In this document: positions 9,757-18,497 of the stretch, one piece after another
Layout of the letters: every line of letters starts with the position of its first letter
Position numbering within the stretch: the first letter of the stretch is position 1
Source: Psychrobacter sp. FME13
Lineage (GTDB): Bacteria > Pseudomonadota > Gammaproteobacteria > Pseudomonadales > Moraxellaceae
Assembly: GCF_014861395.1 (NCBI RefSeq)
Contig: NZ_RRYV01000013.1
Location: 1-41,940, forward strand
Reading direction: 5' to 3'
DNA length: 41,940 nt
The notes under the pieces: model-generated
Database searches by the model: none
Told to the model about the DNA's origin: nothing
The model's input: only the letters and a program-made list of their open reading frames with translations
Made by a program: the position numbers and the translations under genes

Positions 9757-10194
9757 CTAAATCAAGCCTAAAATCTGCCGACCGATATAAACCGTCACAA
9801 TACCAAAAAACATAAAAGTCGCCGTTGCTGCCATCGAACGTGGAGACAAGCGCGCATTACCACAGATACCGTGGCCACTAGTACAGCCAGATCCCAAACG
9901 TGTCCCGAACCCAACCAACAACCCTGCACCAATTAATAATGGCAAAGAGCTGCTGATTGCCACCTCAGGCAACGGTTTGACGATGCTATATAAGATTGGC
10001 GAGACGATGAGACCTACGATAAATAGCACTTGCCACATCTCTACGCGCTTGGGCTTCAACAAGCTAGAAAAAATACCGCTAATGCCTGCAATACGTCCGA
10101 TACCGAGCAGCAATATGACCGTTGCCACACCTAGTATTAGACCACCTACCAAGGAAATTGGCGTAAATGCTTGCCAGTCTATCTGTATATTCAT
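9757..10194 (-). CDS. YeeE/YedE-family (PmpA-like) sulfur-transport membrane protein
   Basis: The 145-residue polytopic membrane protein carries the hallmark GSGCTSGHGICG (about 100-111), whose cysteines are the sulfur relay residues in the YeeE/TsuA family, and GFGTRLGSGC just before it. It begins MNIQIDWQAFTPISLVGGLI. Together with the downstream PmpB-like gene it should form a complete two-subunit thiosulfate or reduced-sulfur importer. Homologous pairs are often controlled by ArsR-type repressors that sense persulfide (BigR/SqrR). No regulator gene is nearby, but a palindrome lies 63-80 bp upstream of the start (10257-10274). Confidence 0.87.
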   Translation of the reverse strand: MNIQIDWQAFTPISLVGGLILGVATVILLLGIGRIAGISGIFSSLLKPKRVEMWQVLFIVGLIVSPILYSIVKPLPEVAISSSLPLLIGAGLLVGFGTRLGSGCTSGHGICGNARLSPRSMAATATFMFFGIVTVYIGRQILGLI

Positions 10195-10256
10195 ATTGTT
10201 TACCCAGTCTTATGTTTATTAGAAACAGACTTCAATAATTAATTTATATAAATACA

Positions 10257-10274
10257 TTATATTATAAAATATAA
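10257..10274. promoter_or_regulatory. Candidate operator: AT-rich inverted repeat upstream of the PmpA-like gene
   Basis: TTATATT-ATAA-AATATAA has 7-bp arms that pair perfectly and lies where a leftward promoter for the sulfur-transport pair is expected. ArsR-family persulfide sensors bind AT-rich palindromes of this kind in front of similar operons. The region is very A+T-rich, so chance symmetry is possible. Confidence 0.35.
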
Positions 10275-10347
10275 TAAAAAGCCAAAAAATACCGAACCTA
10301 GCATAATGCTGTGGCTCAGTACTCTTTTATTCTAAAAAACCTATCTA

Positions 10348-10452
10348 ATACCATGCACAAAAATTAGAGTAGCAAGGAAAACGAGTGCAAGTGCTACTCA
10401 CTGTAGACTAAACAAGTTTGACACCGCTAATCGTATTTTTTGGGATTGGTAT
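10348..10452. repeat. Intergenic repeat, copy A (105 bp), 3' of the aminotransferase gene
   Basis: The unit is bounded by ATACCA and TGGTAT (inverted). It shares with copy B (11757-11850) the blocks CACAAAAATTAGAGTAGC, CAAGTTTGA, GCTAATCGT and TTGGTATAA in the same order and orientation. The middle part differs by small indels. No ORF is present. It is probably a small genus-level interspersed repeat. Confidence 0.72.
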
Positions 10453-10471
10453 AACCTAAAAAACTTACTTA

Positions 10472-11605
10472 CTATTCAGCCAATACTTCATCAAGTACTG
10501 ACTCAAAACGCGAAACCGCACCATCAACATCAGTTAATTTGTCTAGACCGAATAAGCCCAAGCGGAAGGTCTTAAAATTATCAGGCTCACCCACTTTAAG
10601 TGGTACACCAGACGCAATCTGCATACCTGCTGCTGCAAACGCACTACCTTTATGCATATCATCACGGTCGGTATAAACCACGACAACACCTGGCGCTTCA
10701 AATCCCTTCGCCGCCACGCTTTCGATACCTTTGTCGGCAAAGACTTGACGAATACGATTGCCCAGTTCCCACTGCGCATCACACAATGTATCAAAACCAA
10801 CTTTTTTGGCTTCTAAAATAGTATCGCGGAACTGACGCAAGCTGTCCGTTGGCATGGTCGCATGATAAGCATGGCCACCGTTCTCATAGGCACGCATTAT
10901 ATTTAACCACTGCTTCAAGTCTAGGCTAAAGCTATCAGACTCCGTGCTGTCTACTTTTTTGACAGCAGCATCGCTTAACATGACCAAACCAGCACACGGC
11001 GTACTACTCCAACCTTTTTGTGGCGCGCTAATAAGAACATCGATACCTAAAGCTTGCATATCCAACCAGACACAACCTGACGCGATACAGTCAATGACCA
11101 ATAAACCGCCTACGCTATGCACGGCAGCACTTAATGCTTTAATATAATCCGCTGACAGAATAATACCTGATGAGGTTTCAACGTGTGGGGCAAATACGAC
11201 TGCTGGCTTTTCTGCTTTAATCTTAGCAACCGCTTCATCAATATCAACAGGTGAAAATGGTTTTGGCGTATCACCTTCTTCACGGTGCGCAGTCAATACG
11301 GTGGTCGACTTGGCAATCTTGCCTTTTTCTAAGATTTGCGTCCAGCGATAGCTAAACCAACCATTACGGATGACCAGACAATCTTCATCATTTGCCAATT
11401 GGCGTGCTACGGCCTCCATACCAGAAGTACCAGAACCAGGAACGATAGCAACAGCATCAGCGTTATACACTGATTTCAGCTCACTAGATAAGTCATTCAT
11501 CACTTGCTGAAAGACTTTCGACATGTGATTAAGGGCACGGTCAGTATAGACCACTGAGTATTCTAATAAGCCGTTTGGATCAATATCTTGGCGTAATGCA
11601 GTCAT
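10472..11605 (-). CDS. Class V PLP-dependent aminotransferase (alanine/serine-glyoxylate type)
   Basis: The 377-residue cytoplasmic transaminase of fold type I uses pyridoxal phosphate bound to Lys197 (ISAPQKGWSS). Asp172 (LVIDCIASG) should hold the pyridine nitrogen, and PGSGTSGMEAV (about 56-66) binds the phosphate. C-terminal RLGLFG (about 350-355) holds the carboxylate-binding arginine. The overall pattern is that of alanine-glyoxylate / serine-glyoxylate / serine-pyruvate aminotransferases. The exact donor cannot be decided from sequence, and 2-aminoethylphosphonate transaminases are related. It is transcribed alone, with copies of a ~100-bp repeat on both sides. The start at 11605 has AGGAGT upstream (CTAGGAGTGTCCC). 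Confidence 0.88.
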   Translation of the reverse strand: MTALRQDIDPNGLLEYSVVYTDRALNHMSKVFQQVMNDLSSELKSVYNADAVAIVPGSGTSGMEAVARQLANDEDCLVIRNGWFSYRWTQILEKGKIAKSTTVLTAHREEGDTPKPFSPVDIDEAVAKIKAEKPAVVFAPHVETSSGIILSADYIKALSAAVHSVGGLLVIDCIASGCVWLDMQALGIDVLISAPQKGWSSTPCAGLVMLSDAAVKKVDSTESDSFSLDLKQWLNIMRAYENGGHAYHATMPTDSLRQFRDTILEAKKVGFDTLCDAQWELGNRIRQVFADKGIESVAAKGFEAPGVVVVYTDRDDMHKGSAFAAAGMQIASGVPLKVGEPDNFKTFRLGLFGLDKLTDVDGAVSRFESVLDEVLAE

Positions 11606-12249
11606 GGGACACTCCTAGTTTATTGTTAGGTAATTTAATAATTCTTAATGATTGGCTACAAAAAAAATTCAGAAAATAAAATCCAAATATCAAAAAGTAG
11701 ACACTAAAATTCAAACACTCTCTAAACAACTCTAGCCAATATTAATCGTATACGCCTACCATTCACAAAAATTAGAGTAGCGAGAGGAAGTACTACGCAT
11801 GATAGATTAAGCAAGTTTGATGCGGCTAATCGTGCTTTTTGGATTTGGTATAATATCGAGTAATAATCGAGAGTATGATGCAGGGTTGACGATATAGCAC
11901 TTTATCCTAGTGCTATTGCCGTTGGTAACCATGTCTTTTACGCATTCGTTTTATTAACTTTAAATCAAGTTATATAAAGATAGATGCGCCGTTATAGATG
12001 CTACACGGTGGTAGATTGATAACGAGAGTTATGGGGTATTAATGAGATGAACAGGTAGAGATCTAGCTGGCACTAAAACTTCTAGCACATGACCATTAGC
12101 AAGTTTTGACATATTATCATCACTTAATATGCTCATAACAGCTTGATATTAGCACTGATAATGTAGGTTGACAACGATATGTTTATGCGATGACTTGCGC
12201 CAGCTCATATCAAGAGGTTTTGATAAGTTACCTGATCAATAAATAGCGG
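11606..12249. other. Gene-free spacer between aminotransferase and hemA, with repeat copy B
   Basis: This stretch of 644 bp carries no convincing ORF. It contains repeat copy B (11757-11850) and an 8-bp perfect hairpin (ATAGCACT...AGTGCTAT, 11894-11916) without a T run. The promoter of the aminotransferase should lie close to 11620-11700. Nothing else is recognised. Confidence 0.6.
11757..11850. repeat. Intergenic repeat, copy B (94 bp), 5' of the aminotransferase gene
   Basis: This is the same element as 10348-10452, with TACCA/TGGTA at its ends and the blocks CACAAAAATTAGAGTAGC, GCAAGTTTGAT, GGCTAATCGT and TTTGGTATAA. It is in direct orientation relative to copy A, about 1.4 kb away. Recombination between the copies would delete the aminotransferase gene. 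Confidence 0.72.
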
Positions 12250-13695
12250 CTATCGATGACTGCGATGCGCATCTTGTAGTCCCGACACCACAAAATCCAG
12301 CAGCTCACTATCACCCTCTCGGGCAGCCTTGCGCATCAGCTTCGATGGTGCGTGTGTCAATGTCTGAGTCAGACGGCGTGACAGCTCAGTGATGATTGCT
12401 TCGGGAGTGGCATTGTTTTGCTGCAATTGAGCTAAGGACTCATGTAATAGCTTATCTACCTGACCTTGCGTACACGATCGATACTGCTCAATATCTTTAC
12501 CGACTTGGCGCACTTGAAAGCGACGATCCATCTCAACGACCAACTGACTGACCAGTAACTCCGCATCTACAGCTGCTTGCCTGCGCTGCTCGATGTTACC
12601 CGCAATGACATGCTGCAGGTCATCGACAGAATACAAATAAATATCATCGATACGGCTAATGGTCGAGTCGATATCTCGTGGTACAGCCAAGTCAATCATC
12701 AACATAGGCTGATAACGACGACGCTTTAGCGCCTGCACAGTCATGGTTTTATCAATTAACAAATCCATACTACCACTACAACTACTGACAATATCAGCAT
12801 CCGCCAATACTTGCGGCAGCTCTTGTAGGGTTCGGACTTCCACACGGCGATTAGGATTGCGCAATTCCGCCGCCAATGCTTCCGCCCGCTCAGGATTGCG
12901 GTTGCAGATAATAACACGCCCAACGCCAAGACCTGCGATATGCGTGGCTACCAGTCGATTCATCTCCCCTGCGGCAACGACCAGTAAAGTACGACTAGGT
13001 AAGTCATCAAATATTTGTGTGACCAACTTGGCGGCTGCATAGCTAAGCGAGACCGCTTGGGTACCTACTTTGGTCTCGTTACGCACTCGCTTCGCAGCAG
13101 CAAACACTTGGTCGACGACCCAACCAAGCTGATTACTCAGTGTGTTTTCCTCTTGTGCAAGGTGTACTGAGCGCTTGATTTGACCCAGTATCTGCGGCTC
13201 ACCCAATATCATAGAATCTAACCCTGCAGCGACGCGGAGCCAATGAGTCAATGCGTGAGTATCACGATGCACATAAAGGTATGGGTCAACCTCAGTAAGA
13301 GACAATTGCTTAAAAGTAGCCAACCATGTTTTAATTTTGATAATATGAGCACTGATAGCAGCAGAAGACAACGTGGCACTGCTACTAAAGGCGTTATTAG
13401 AAACTGGTGCTATAGCAGGATTTGCTACTTGCGCACCTGCGGAAGGGGAAACCAACACTTGCGAGGCTGATTTTTGTGAGACTGAGCTTTGTGATGCCGG
13501 TTTTGAAGTGGCCAGAGTTTGTGGTACTAGTGCGTAAATCTCAGTTCGGTTACAGGTGGAAACGATTACGCTACCATCTGTTAATGCTTCTAACTGTTTG
13601 AGCGCGACATTCACATCGTCACCTACTAGCGCCAAGCGCTCTCTTAGAGCGACTGGTGCAGTTTTGTGATTGACTCCGATAACCACTAATCTCAT
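12250..13695 (-). CDS. hemA: Glutamyl-tRNA reductase
   Basis: The enzyme reduces glutamyl-tRNA(Glu) to glutamate-1-semialdehyde with NADPH, the first committed step of C5 haem synthesis. The next enzyme, HemL, is also encoded in this window. I chose the ATG at 13695, giving MRLVVIGVNHKTAP, the family N-terminus; a GTG further upstream would add 14 atypical residues. Catalytic Cys48 is in STCNRTEIY. LDSMILGEPQILGQ (159-172) and the NADPH-binding domain (LLVVAAGEMNRLVATHIAG) follow, then the C-terminal dimerisation helices. The product has 481 residues against about 420 in E. coli. The excess is a Ser/Ala/Gln-rich insertion at about 60-116, inside the catalytic domain right after the active-site loop. 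It is divergent from a TPR gene, as in Pseudomonas. Confidence 0.96.
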   Translation of the reverse strand: MRLVVIGVNHKTAPVALRERLALVGDDVNVALKQLEALTDGSVIVSTCNRTEIYALVPQTLATSKPASQSSVSQKSASQVLVSPSAGAQVANPAIAPVSNNAFSSSATLSSAAISAHIIKIKTWLATFKQLSLTEVDPYLYVHRDTHALTHWLRVAAGLDSMILGEPQILGQIKRSVHLAQEENTLSNQLGWVVDQVFAAAKRVRNETKVGTQAVSLSYAAAKLVTQIFDDLPSRTLLVVAAGEMNRLVATHIAGLGVGRVIICNRNPERAEALAAELRNPNRRVEVRTLQELPQVLADADIVSSCSGSMDLLIDKTMTVQALKRRRYQPMLMIDLAVPRDIDSTISRIDDIYLYSVDDLQHVIAGNIEQRRQAAVDAELLVSQLVVEMDRRFQVRQVGKDIEQYRSCTQGQVDKLLHESLAQLQQNNATPEAIITELSRRLTQTLTHAPSKLMRKAAREGDSELLDFVVSGLQDAHRSHR

Positions 13696-14216
13696 TATTG
13701 ATAGACCATAAAAATGACGCTCACCTGCCAGCCCCACTATCTTATTATTTTGAAAAGACAGTTTTGAGTGACAACGTTGAAAGGAGTACCCTAAAAATCG
13801 CTCATTATATCATTATTGCTGGCTTTAATTAACACTCACCCATCTATGATAGCTATTTGATTGTATCTGGGCATACATGTAACAAATCAACCACTCATAT
13901 GATTGGTAAAGCCAATATTTATGTTTTAGCAAATGTTTATAAAAACTGACATAAACTATTCGCCTCCTCCACGCTAACTTGTTATATTTCTATAGTATGC
14001 CAACCAATATAAATAGTCAGAAAGCCATACTTTGCTAAACAGTAGTCAGTAGAAAAACTATTACCAATATTTGAGTAACACGGCCACTATTGTTTATAAC
14101 ATCCATCTACTCTTATAATGTTTATCATCGGTACTCATTACCAACAATTAGTCTGCAGCGCTGACAAGATAATTTTCTTATCAGCATAGGTACACAATGG
14201 GCAAACACGGTTATCT
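13696..14216. promoter_or_regulatory. Divergent spacer between hemA and the TPR protein gene
   Basis: This spacer of 521 bp is A+T-rich and has no ORF. It must contain the leftward hemA promoter and the rightward promoter of the TPR-lolB-ispE group. I could not single out convincing -35/-10 pairs, and no strong palindrome is seen. Confidence 0.4.
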
Positions 14217-16115
14217 ATGATTTTCTTTGGGTCATTATTTCAATCAAAACTTGCACATGACGACCAATTTGACCTTCGTGCTTTATGGCATGGCATTATT
14301 GAACGTCTGTGCCAACGTTATAAGCTAACACTATCGTTGGCCGTTTGCTTATGCCTCGGGTCTTCGTCTGTGTATGCCAGCCAATATGTGCTATTGCCCG
14401 AAGACGCCAACACAACCACCACATCGGTTGCTGTAAAAAACGAAACTGTGTCGAATCTTAAAAATATACAGACCATAGAAAACATAAACAGTTTAGCGCC
14501 CACAACCTTATTGCAACCTGAGCTACAAGAACCAAGTTTATATGCACTATTAGATGCCGAGTTTGCAGCCGATCGTGATGATAAACAACGCGCAATAGCT
14601 ATTTATAAGCAGCAATCTTTTAAAGAAGACGCGACTGCAGTATTTGAGCGAGCACTTAGTTTGTCTTTGCGTAATGAAAGAATTGAAGACTCATTGCAGT
14701 TTGCCAAAACATGGCAAGATCAAAACCCTGATCACGTGCCCGCTTGGTTTTATGTGGCGCATTTAGCCCTACGCGCCCACGACTACCTACTCGCTGGCGA
14801 AACCTTAAACCGTATTTTACGTTATGATCCTCGAGCAGATCTCAGCGAAATTCTTATCGGTATTTATCCCAATAACGATCAAGACAAACGTGAACTACTC
14901 GCGGCACTGCAACCACTTGATAGCGAACAAAATGCTTCACTCTCCGTGTTAAAAGCCGGTTTGCTTTACCAGTTTAATGAGCCTGAAAGTGCCATTATCC
15001 ATATCAACCGTGCTTTAGAACACCAACCGGATTACGTACCTTTTATCACACTGAAGGCTGACATATTGCGCAAAATCGTAACCGCTGAAACGGTTGTTAA
15101 CTACGTCAGTCAAGCACGCTTGCGCAATCCAGACAGTAAAAGCTTATATCTGTATGAAATTCGCTATTTGCTGGATTTGAAACAAAGCGAAGAAGCATGG
15201 GAGCTATTGCTCGACGCACACGAGCATTTTAATGATGATGCCGAAATCACCTTGCTAGCGGCGCTGGTAAGCTTGGATATCGAAAAGTATGATAGTGCGG
15301 ACCAATTACTTAATATGCTCGCAAAAAACCAAGCTTATCTGGATCAAGCTTATTACTATCTCGGTATCAGTGCCGAGCGCCAACATAACTTTGAACAGGC
15401 TAAATACTATCTTAATAGCGTCATGCAAGAAGATTTAGTGTTAGAAGCCCGTAGGAAAGTCGTTGCACTTGACTTACTCAATGACGATACCGAAGCGGCA
15501 ATAGCAACCTTAAAAAAACTGCGCAAAGATTTCAGTGTTTTTGCACCAGATACCTTCGTAATGCAAGCAGATATTTTACGACAGCAAAATAAATCTGACG
15601 ATGCCCTGCGTCTGTTAACGCAAGCCGCTCGTCAATCTCCTAATAATGAGATGTTACTATTTGCCCGTATCCAACTGCTAGACGACAAAGATGATTACGT
15701 CGTTAAGCGCACACTGCTCAATCACTTGCAAGCATTGGATCCTAGTAATTTATCGTATCAGCTCAGCTATGCTCAGCTATTATTGGCCAATCAAAACAGT
15801 TCTGAGCAAGGTCTCAAGCTAGCAACAGCTATCATTCAAATTCGCTATGATGACCCACGTTATGACAATGAGCTGCATCTACAAGCACTCAACGTCCTAG
15901 CAAGCGATGCGCTGGCCAACGAAAACTACCAACAAGTTATCAACTACCTGCAGACACCTTATGATGTACTGCCAACCTTACGCTCAGGGGCTTTACTACT
16001 TCGCGCTTATCAAGGCCTAGGTAACAATGTAAAAGTTGAGTCATTACTGGCAGACTTGCAGCAGCGTTTCTCATTTGGTCAGCATAATATCAATGACCGT
16101 ACGCAACTGTATTAG
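14217..16115 (+). CDS. TPR-repeat exported protein (LbcA-like by position)
   Basis: The product of 632 residues has a hydrophobic segment at about 37-54 (LTLSLAVCLCLGSSSVYA), likely a signal peptide with cleavage after VYA, preceded by a rather long N-terminal arm. The rest is an alpha-solenoid of many TPR units, for example residues near 155-190 (DQNPDHVPAWFYVAHLALRA) and 260-300. The order hemA / TPR / lolB / ispE / prs / rplY / pth is the one around P. aeruginosa PA4667 (LbcA), an outer-membrane lipoprotein that holds the protease CtpA and its cell-wall hydrolase substrates. Homology to LbcA is therefore likely, but no lipobox is visible here, so the copy may be soluble in the periplasm. 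The start is uncertain, because a shorter start nearer the hydrophobic segment would need a non-ATG codon. Confidence 0.82.
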   Translation: MIFFGSLFQSKLAHDDQFDLRALWHGIIERLCQRYKLTLSLAVCLCLGSSSVYASQYVLLPEDANTTTTSVAVKNETVSNLKNIQTIENINSLAPTTLLQPELQEPSLYALLDAEFAADRDDKQRAIAIYKQQSFKEDATAVFERALSLSLRNERIEDSLQFAKTWQDQNPDHVPAWFYVAHLALRAHDYLLAGETLNRILRYDPRADLSEILIGIYPNNDQDKRELLAALQPLDSEQNASLSVLKAGLLYQFNEPESAIIHINRALEHQPDYVPFITLKADILRKIVTAETVVNYVSQARLRNPDSKSLYLYEIRYLLDLKQSEEAWELLLDAHEHFNDDAEITLLAALVSLDIEKYDSADQLLNMLAKNQAYLDQAYYYLGISAERQHNFEQAKYYLNSVMQEDLVLEARRKVVALDLLNDDTEAAIATLKKLRKDFSVFAPDTFVMQADILRQQNKSDDALRLLTQAARQSPNNEMLLFARIQLLDDKDDYVVKRTLLNHLQALDPSNLSYQLSYAQLLLANQNSSEQGLKLATAIIQIRYDDPRYDNELHLQALNVLASDALANENYQQVINYLQTPYDVLPTLRSGALLLRAYQGLGNNVKVESLLADLQQRFSFGQHNINDRTQLY

Positions 16116-16244
16116 TATTAATATGAGAGTATGCAAATTCTAGATTTTTGCTTACAAGGCACTTATAAGAAGCTAACAGCGGCGCATAACTGAGTAACAA
16201 ATAACATTTAAGCTAGTAAATTTGGTCATTATTGGGAATATAAC

Positions 16245-16865
16245 ATGTCATTATCAACACCTTCTTATAAGCTTAATAAGTTTGCTCTATTCAGTGCCAT
16301 GACTGCCGCACTAGTGATAACCTCTGGCTGTCAGTCATTAAAAACGGCCAATGCGACCAATCAGTCAATGACTACTGTACAAAACCAACCTCAAAAACTT
16401 GAAAGTTTTAATATCACTGGCAAAATCGGTGTTACAACGCCCGCTAATGACACCACAGGCGCTCAAGGTGGTAGTGCATTTTATGCTTGGGGTCAGCAAG
16501 ACGATCGCTTTGCTATCGAACTGATTGGCGCCTTGGGTATTGGCAAAACCAACATCGAATATAATGGTCAAACGGCCACCTTAGTGAGTGAAAAAACAGG
16601 CACATTAACCGCTGATGATCCTGAAGAGTTATTGAAAAAAGCCACTGGCTGGCAAGCACCTATCTCGCAAATGCCTTATTGGATATCAGGTAATCCTGCA
16701 CCTTCAGACAGCGCACCAGAGATGGATGACCAAAACCGCTTGATAAGCTCAGTGAATGGTGATTGGAGTGCCAGCTTTACTTACAAAGGCTCTGACAAGC
16801 TACCAAGCAAAATCAGCGCTGTGCAGCCTCAAGGCAATAAAGTAGTGATGACGATTAATCATTAA
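16245..16865 (+). CDS. lolB: Outer-membrane lipoprotein localisation protein LolB
   Basis: LolB is the outer-membrane receptor that takes lipoproteins from the chaperone LolA and inserts them into the inner leaflet. The 206 residues start with a lipoprotein signal ending in ITSGC (Cys29). The mature part has the family pattern: FNITGKIGVTTP, SAFYAWGQQDDRFAIELIGA, then a central PYWISGNPAP, and a final KLPSKISAVQPQGNKVVMTI beta strand. Length is normal for the family. It sits between the TPR gene and ispE, the position conserved across gammaproteobacteria, and probably shares a transcript with ispE. Confidence 0.93.
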   Translation: MSLSTPSYKLNKFALFSAMTAALVITSGCQSLKTANATNQSMTTVQNQPQKLESFNITGKIGVTTPANDTTGAQGGSAFYAWGQQDDRFAIELIGALGIGKTNIEYNGQTATLVSEKTGTLTADDPEELLKKATGWQAPISQMPYWISGNPAPSDSAPEMDDQNRLISSVNGDWSASFTYKGSDKLPSKISAVQPQGNKVVMTINH

Positions 16866-16919
16866 CCATCAATTAAATATTACTGCCCAAATAATCGCTG
16901 CTCATTAAGATAGCCATTT

Positions 16920-17882
16920 ATGACTGAGTATATATCTATGCCGCATGCCGCTACTATCACTCGCTTATCGCCGGCAAAAATCAACCTGTTTTTGCATATT
17001 ACTGGCAAGCGCACCGATGGCTATCATAATTTACAAACGGTATTTCGCCTACTCGATTGGGGCGATTATTTGCACTTTTCAGTAGACAATAAAGTCGTTG
17101 TTGATACCAGTAATAATGCGTTAGACACTACAAGGCTTTGTCATCAGCTAGTCACACTGACTGGCGCGGAATCGATAACGAAAAGCATAGAAGATAATCT
17201 CATCTTTAAAGCAGCACATGCATTGCTAGCGTCTGCCATACAATTCAAGACGCTACCCCAACAGCTGCCATTAGTACAAATTAATGTGGACAAGCATTTA
17301 CCGATGGGTGCTGGTCTAGGCGGTGGCTCATCCAATGCCGCTACTACTTTACTGGTATTAAATGAGATTTGGCAGCTTAACTTTAACAAAAATGAACTAA
17401 TAAAAATTGCTGCTACGATTGGCGCGGATGTACCAATATTTATCTTTGGGCAAGATGCGATTGCGATGGGTATTGGTGAGGAACTGACCGCCATTGACCT
17501 TCCCGACCAACAGTATTTAATCTTAACGCCTGATGCACACGTCAATACTGCTAAGCTGTTTGCCCATCCTAAACTGCAACGAAATATTGCCACACTACTT
17601 CCTGAAACCATCACAAATCAGTCCAATGATTATGTGCAAACGCTCAGCGCGCCATATCACAGTGTTTTCACACCGGTAGTTACGAGCCTCGCGCCTGCTG
17701 TTGAAAAGGCTTTACGTTATTTACAAGAATTAGAGGTTCAAGCAATGGGCACAGCACGAATGACTGGCTCTGGTAGCGCGGTATTTTTACCGTTAGATGC
17801 GAGTGTAACTACTGACAAAGCACTTTTAGCAAAGTGGATTGAAGATGCGCCTTGTGTAGGTTGTGTAGTAAGAAGTTTGTAG
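16920..17882 (+). CDS. ispE: 4-diphosphocytidyl-2-C-methyl-D-erythritol kinase
   Basis: IspE phosphorylates CDP-ME with ATP in the MEP route to isoprenoid precursors. It is a 320-residue GHMP-family kinase. The substrate-site motif SPAKINLFLHITGKRTDGYH is at about 18-37, and the GHMP ATP-binding loop LPMGAGLGGGSSNAATTL is at about 127-144. The third motif (ARMTGSGSAVFLP) lies near the C-terminus. Two in-frame ATGs (16920 and 16938) are possible; neither has a strong ribosome-binding site, and the second gives MPHAATITRLSPAKIN, closer to family starts. It follows lolB by 54 bp and is followed by tRNA-Gln, as in related genomes. Confidence 0.95.
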   Translation: MTEYISMPHAATITRLSPAKINLFLHITGKRTDGYHNLQTVFRLLDWGDYLHFSVDNKVVVDTSNNALDTTRLCHQLVTLTGAESITKSIEDNLIFKAAHALLASAIQFKTLPQQLPLVQINVDKHLPMGAGLGGGSSNAATTLLVLNEIWQLNFNKNELIKIAATIGADVPIFIFGQDAIAMGIGEELTAIDLPDQQYLILTPDAHVNTAKLFAHPKLQRNIATLLPETITNQSNDYVQTLSAPYHSVFTPVVTSLAPAVEKALRYLQELEVQAMGTARMTGSGSAVFLPLDASVTTDKALLAKWIEDAPCVGCVVRSL

Positions 17883-17953
17883 AATAATCTTCGGCACTTA
17901 CCTAATAAAAATACAACATCCTTTATAAGTTACGAATAAAAGGCGCAAAAGAC

Positions 17954-17981
17954 TTGCAAAATCTAAAAATCTAATTATAAT
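17954..17981 (+). promoter_or_regulatory. Sigma-70 promoter for the first tRNA-Gln gene
   Basis: TTGCAA (17954-17959) and TATAAT (17976-17981) are separated by 16 bp and followed by a G+C-containing discriminator (AGGTCGCC), typical of strong stable-RNA promoters. The -10 box lies about 13 bp before the tRNA 5' end. Confidence 0.75.
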
Positions 17982-17994
17982 AGGTCGCCACAAT

Positions 17995-18070
17995 AGGGGT
18001 ATAGCCAAGTTGGTAAGGCATCAGGTTTTGATCCTGACATCCGTTGGTTCGAGTCCAGCTACCCCTGCCA
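17995..18070 (+). tRNA. tRNA-Gln (anticodon TTG), copy 1
   Basis: The 76-nt cloverleaf has acceptor arm AGGGGTA/TACCCCT, anticodon stem TCAGG/CCTGA with loop TTTTGAT (anticodon 18028-18030), T loop GGTTCGAGTCC, and an encoded CCA end. It lies between ispE and prs, a conserved location for tRNA-Gln. Confidence 0.97.
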
Positions 18071-18313
18071 TTTTTAAGTTCCAAGTGTTTGATATGCACC
18101 TAAAATAAGTGAATTATAAAACGTCACTTATTTTATTGTCATTGACAACGCCATCCCAGTTTCGGTATAGTTCGCAATGAACACCGCTAGGGAAAAGTTA
18201 TGTTTTAGACAGTTTATCTGTTTTTCATATAACTGATAGGTCGTTACGCTATTCTAAAAATAACTATTTATAAGTTATAGTTAGGTATTAGACGTATACA
18301 ATCTAGACATTAC

Positions 18314-18389
18314 AGGGGTATAGCCAAGTTGGTAAGGCATCAGGTTTTGATCCTGACATCCGTTGGTTCGAGTCCAGCTACCCCTGCCA
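18314..18389 (+). tRNA. tRNA-Gln (anticodon TTG), copy 2
   Basis: This copy is identical in sequence to copy 1 across all 76 nt, including CCA, and is separated from it by 243 bp. A possible -10 (TACAAT, about 15 bp upstream) lacks a clear -35. It may be read from the copy 1 promoter or from its own weak promoter. The spacer between the copies has no ORF. Confidence 0.97.
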
Positions 18390-18497
18390 TTTTTACTGTA
18401 ATAGTAGTCTTCAATTATTTTCACCACTCTTTTCTTAATTTGAGCAGTTTGACACTGCTTAGCGGTCGCTGCTTGAGTAATCAATAGGACTTCTGTC

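Noticed and set aside
17144..17614. Long antisense ORF (156 codons) inside ispE
   Set aside because: Shadow of the clear ispE reading frame, with no own start signals.
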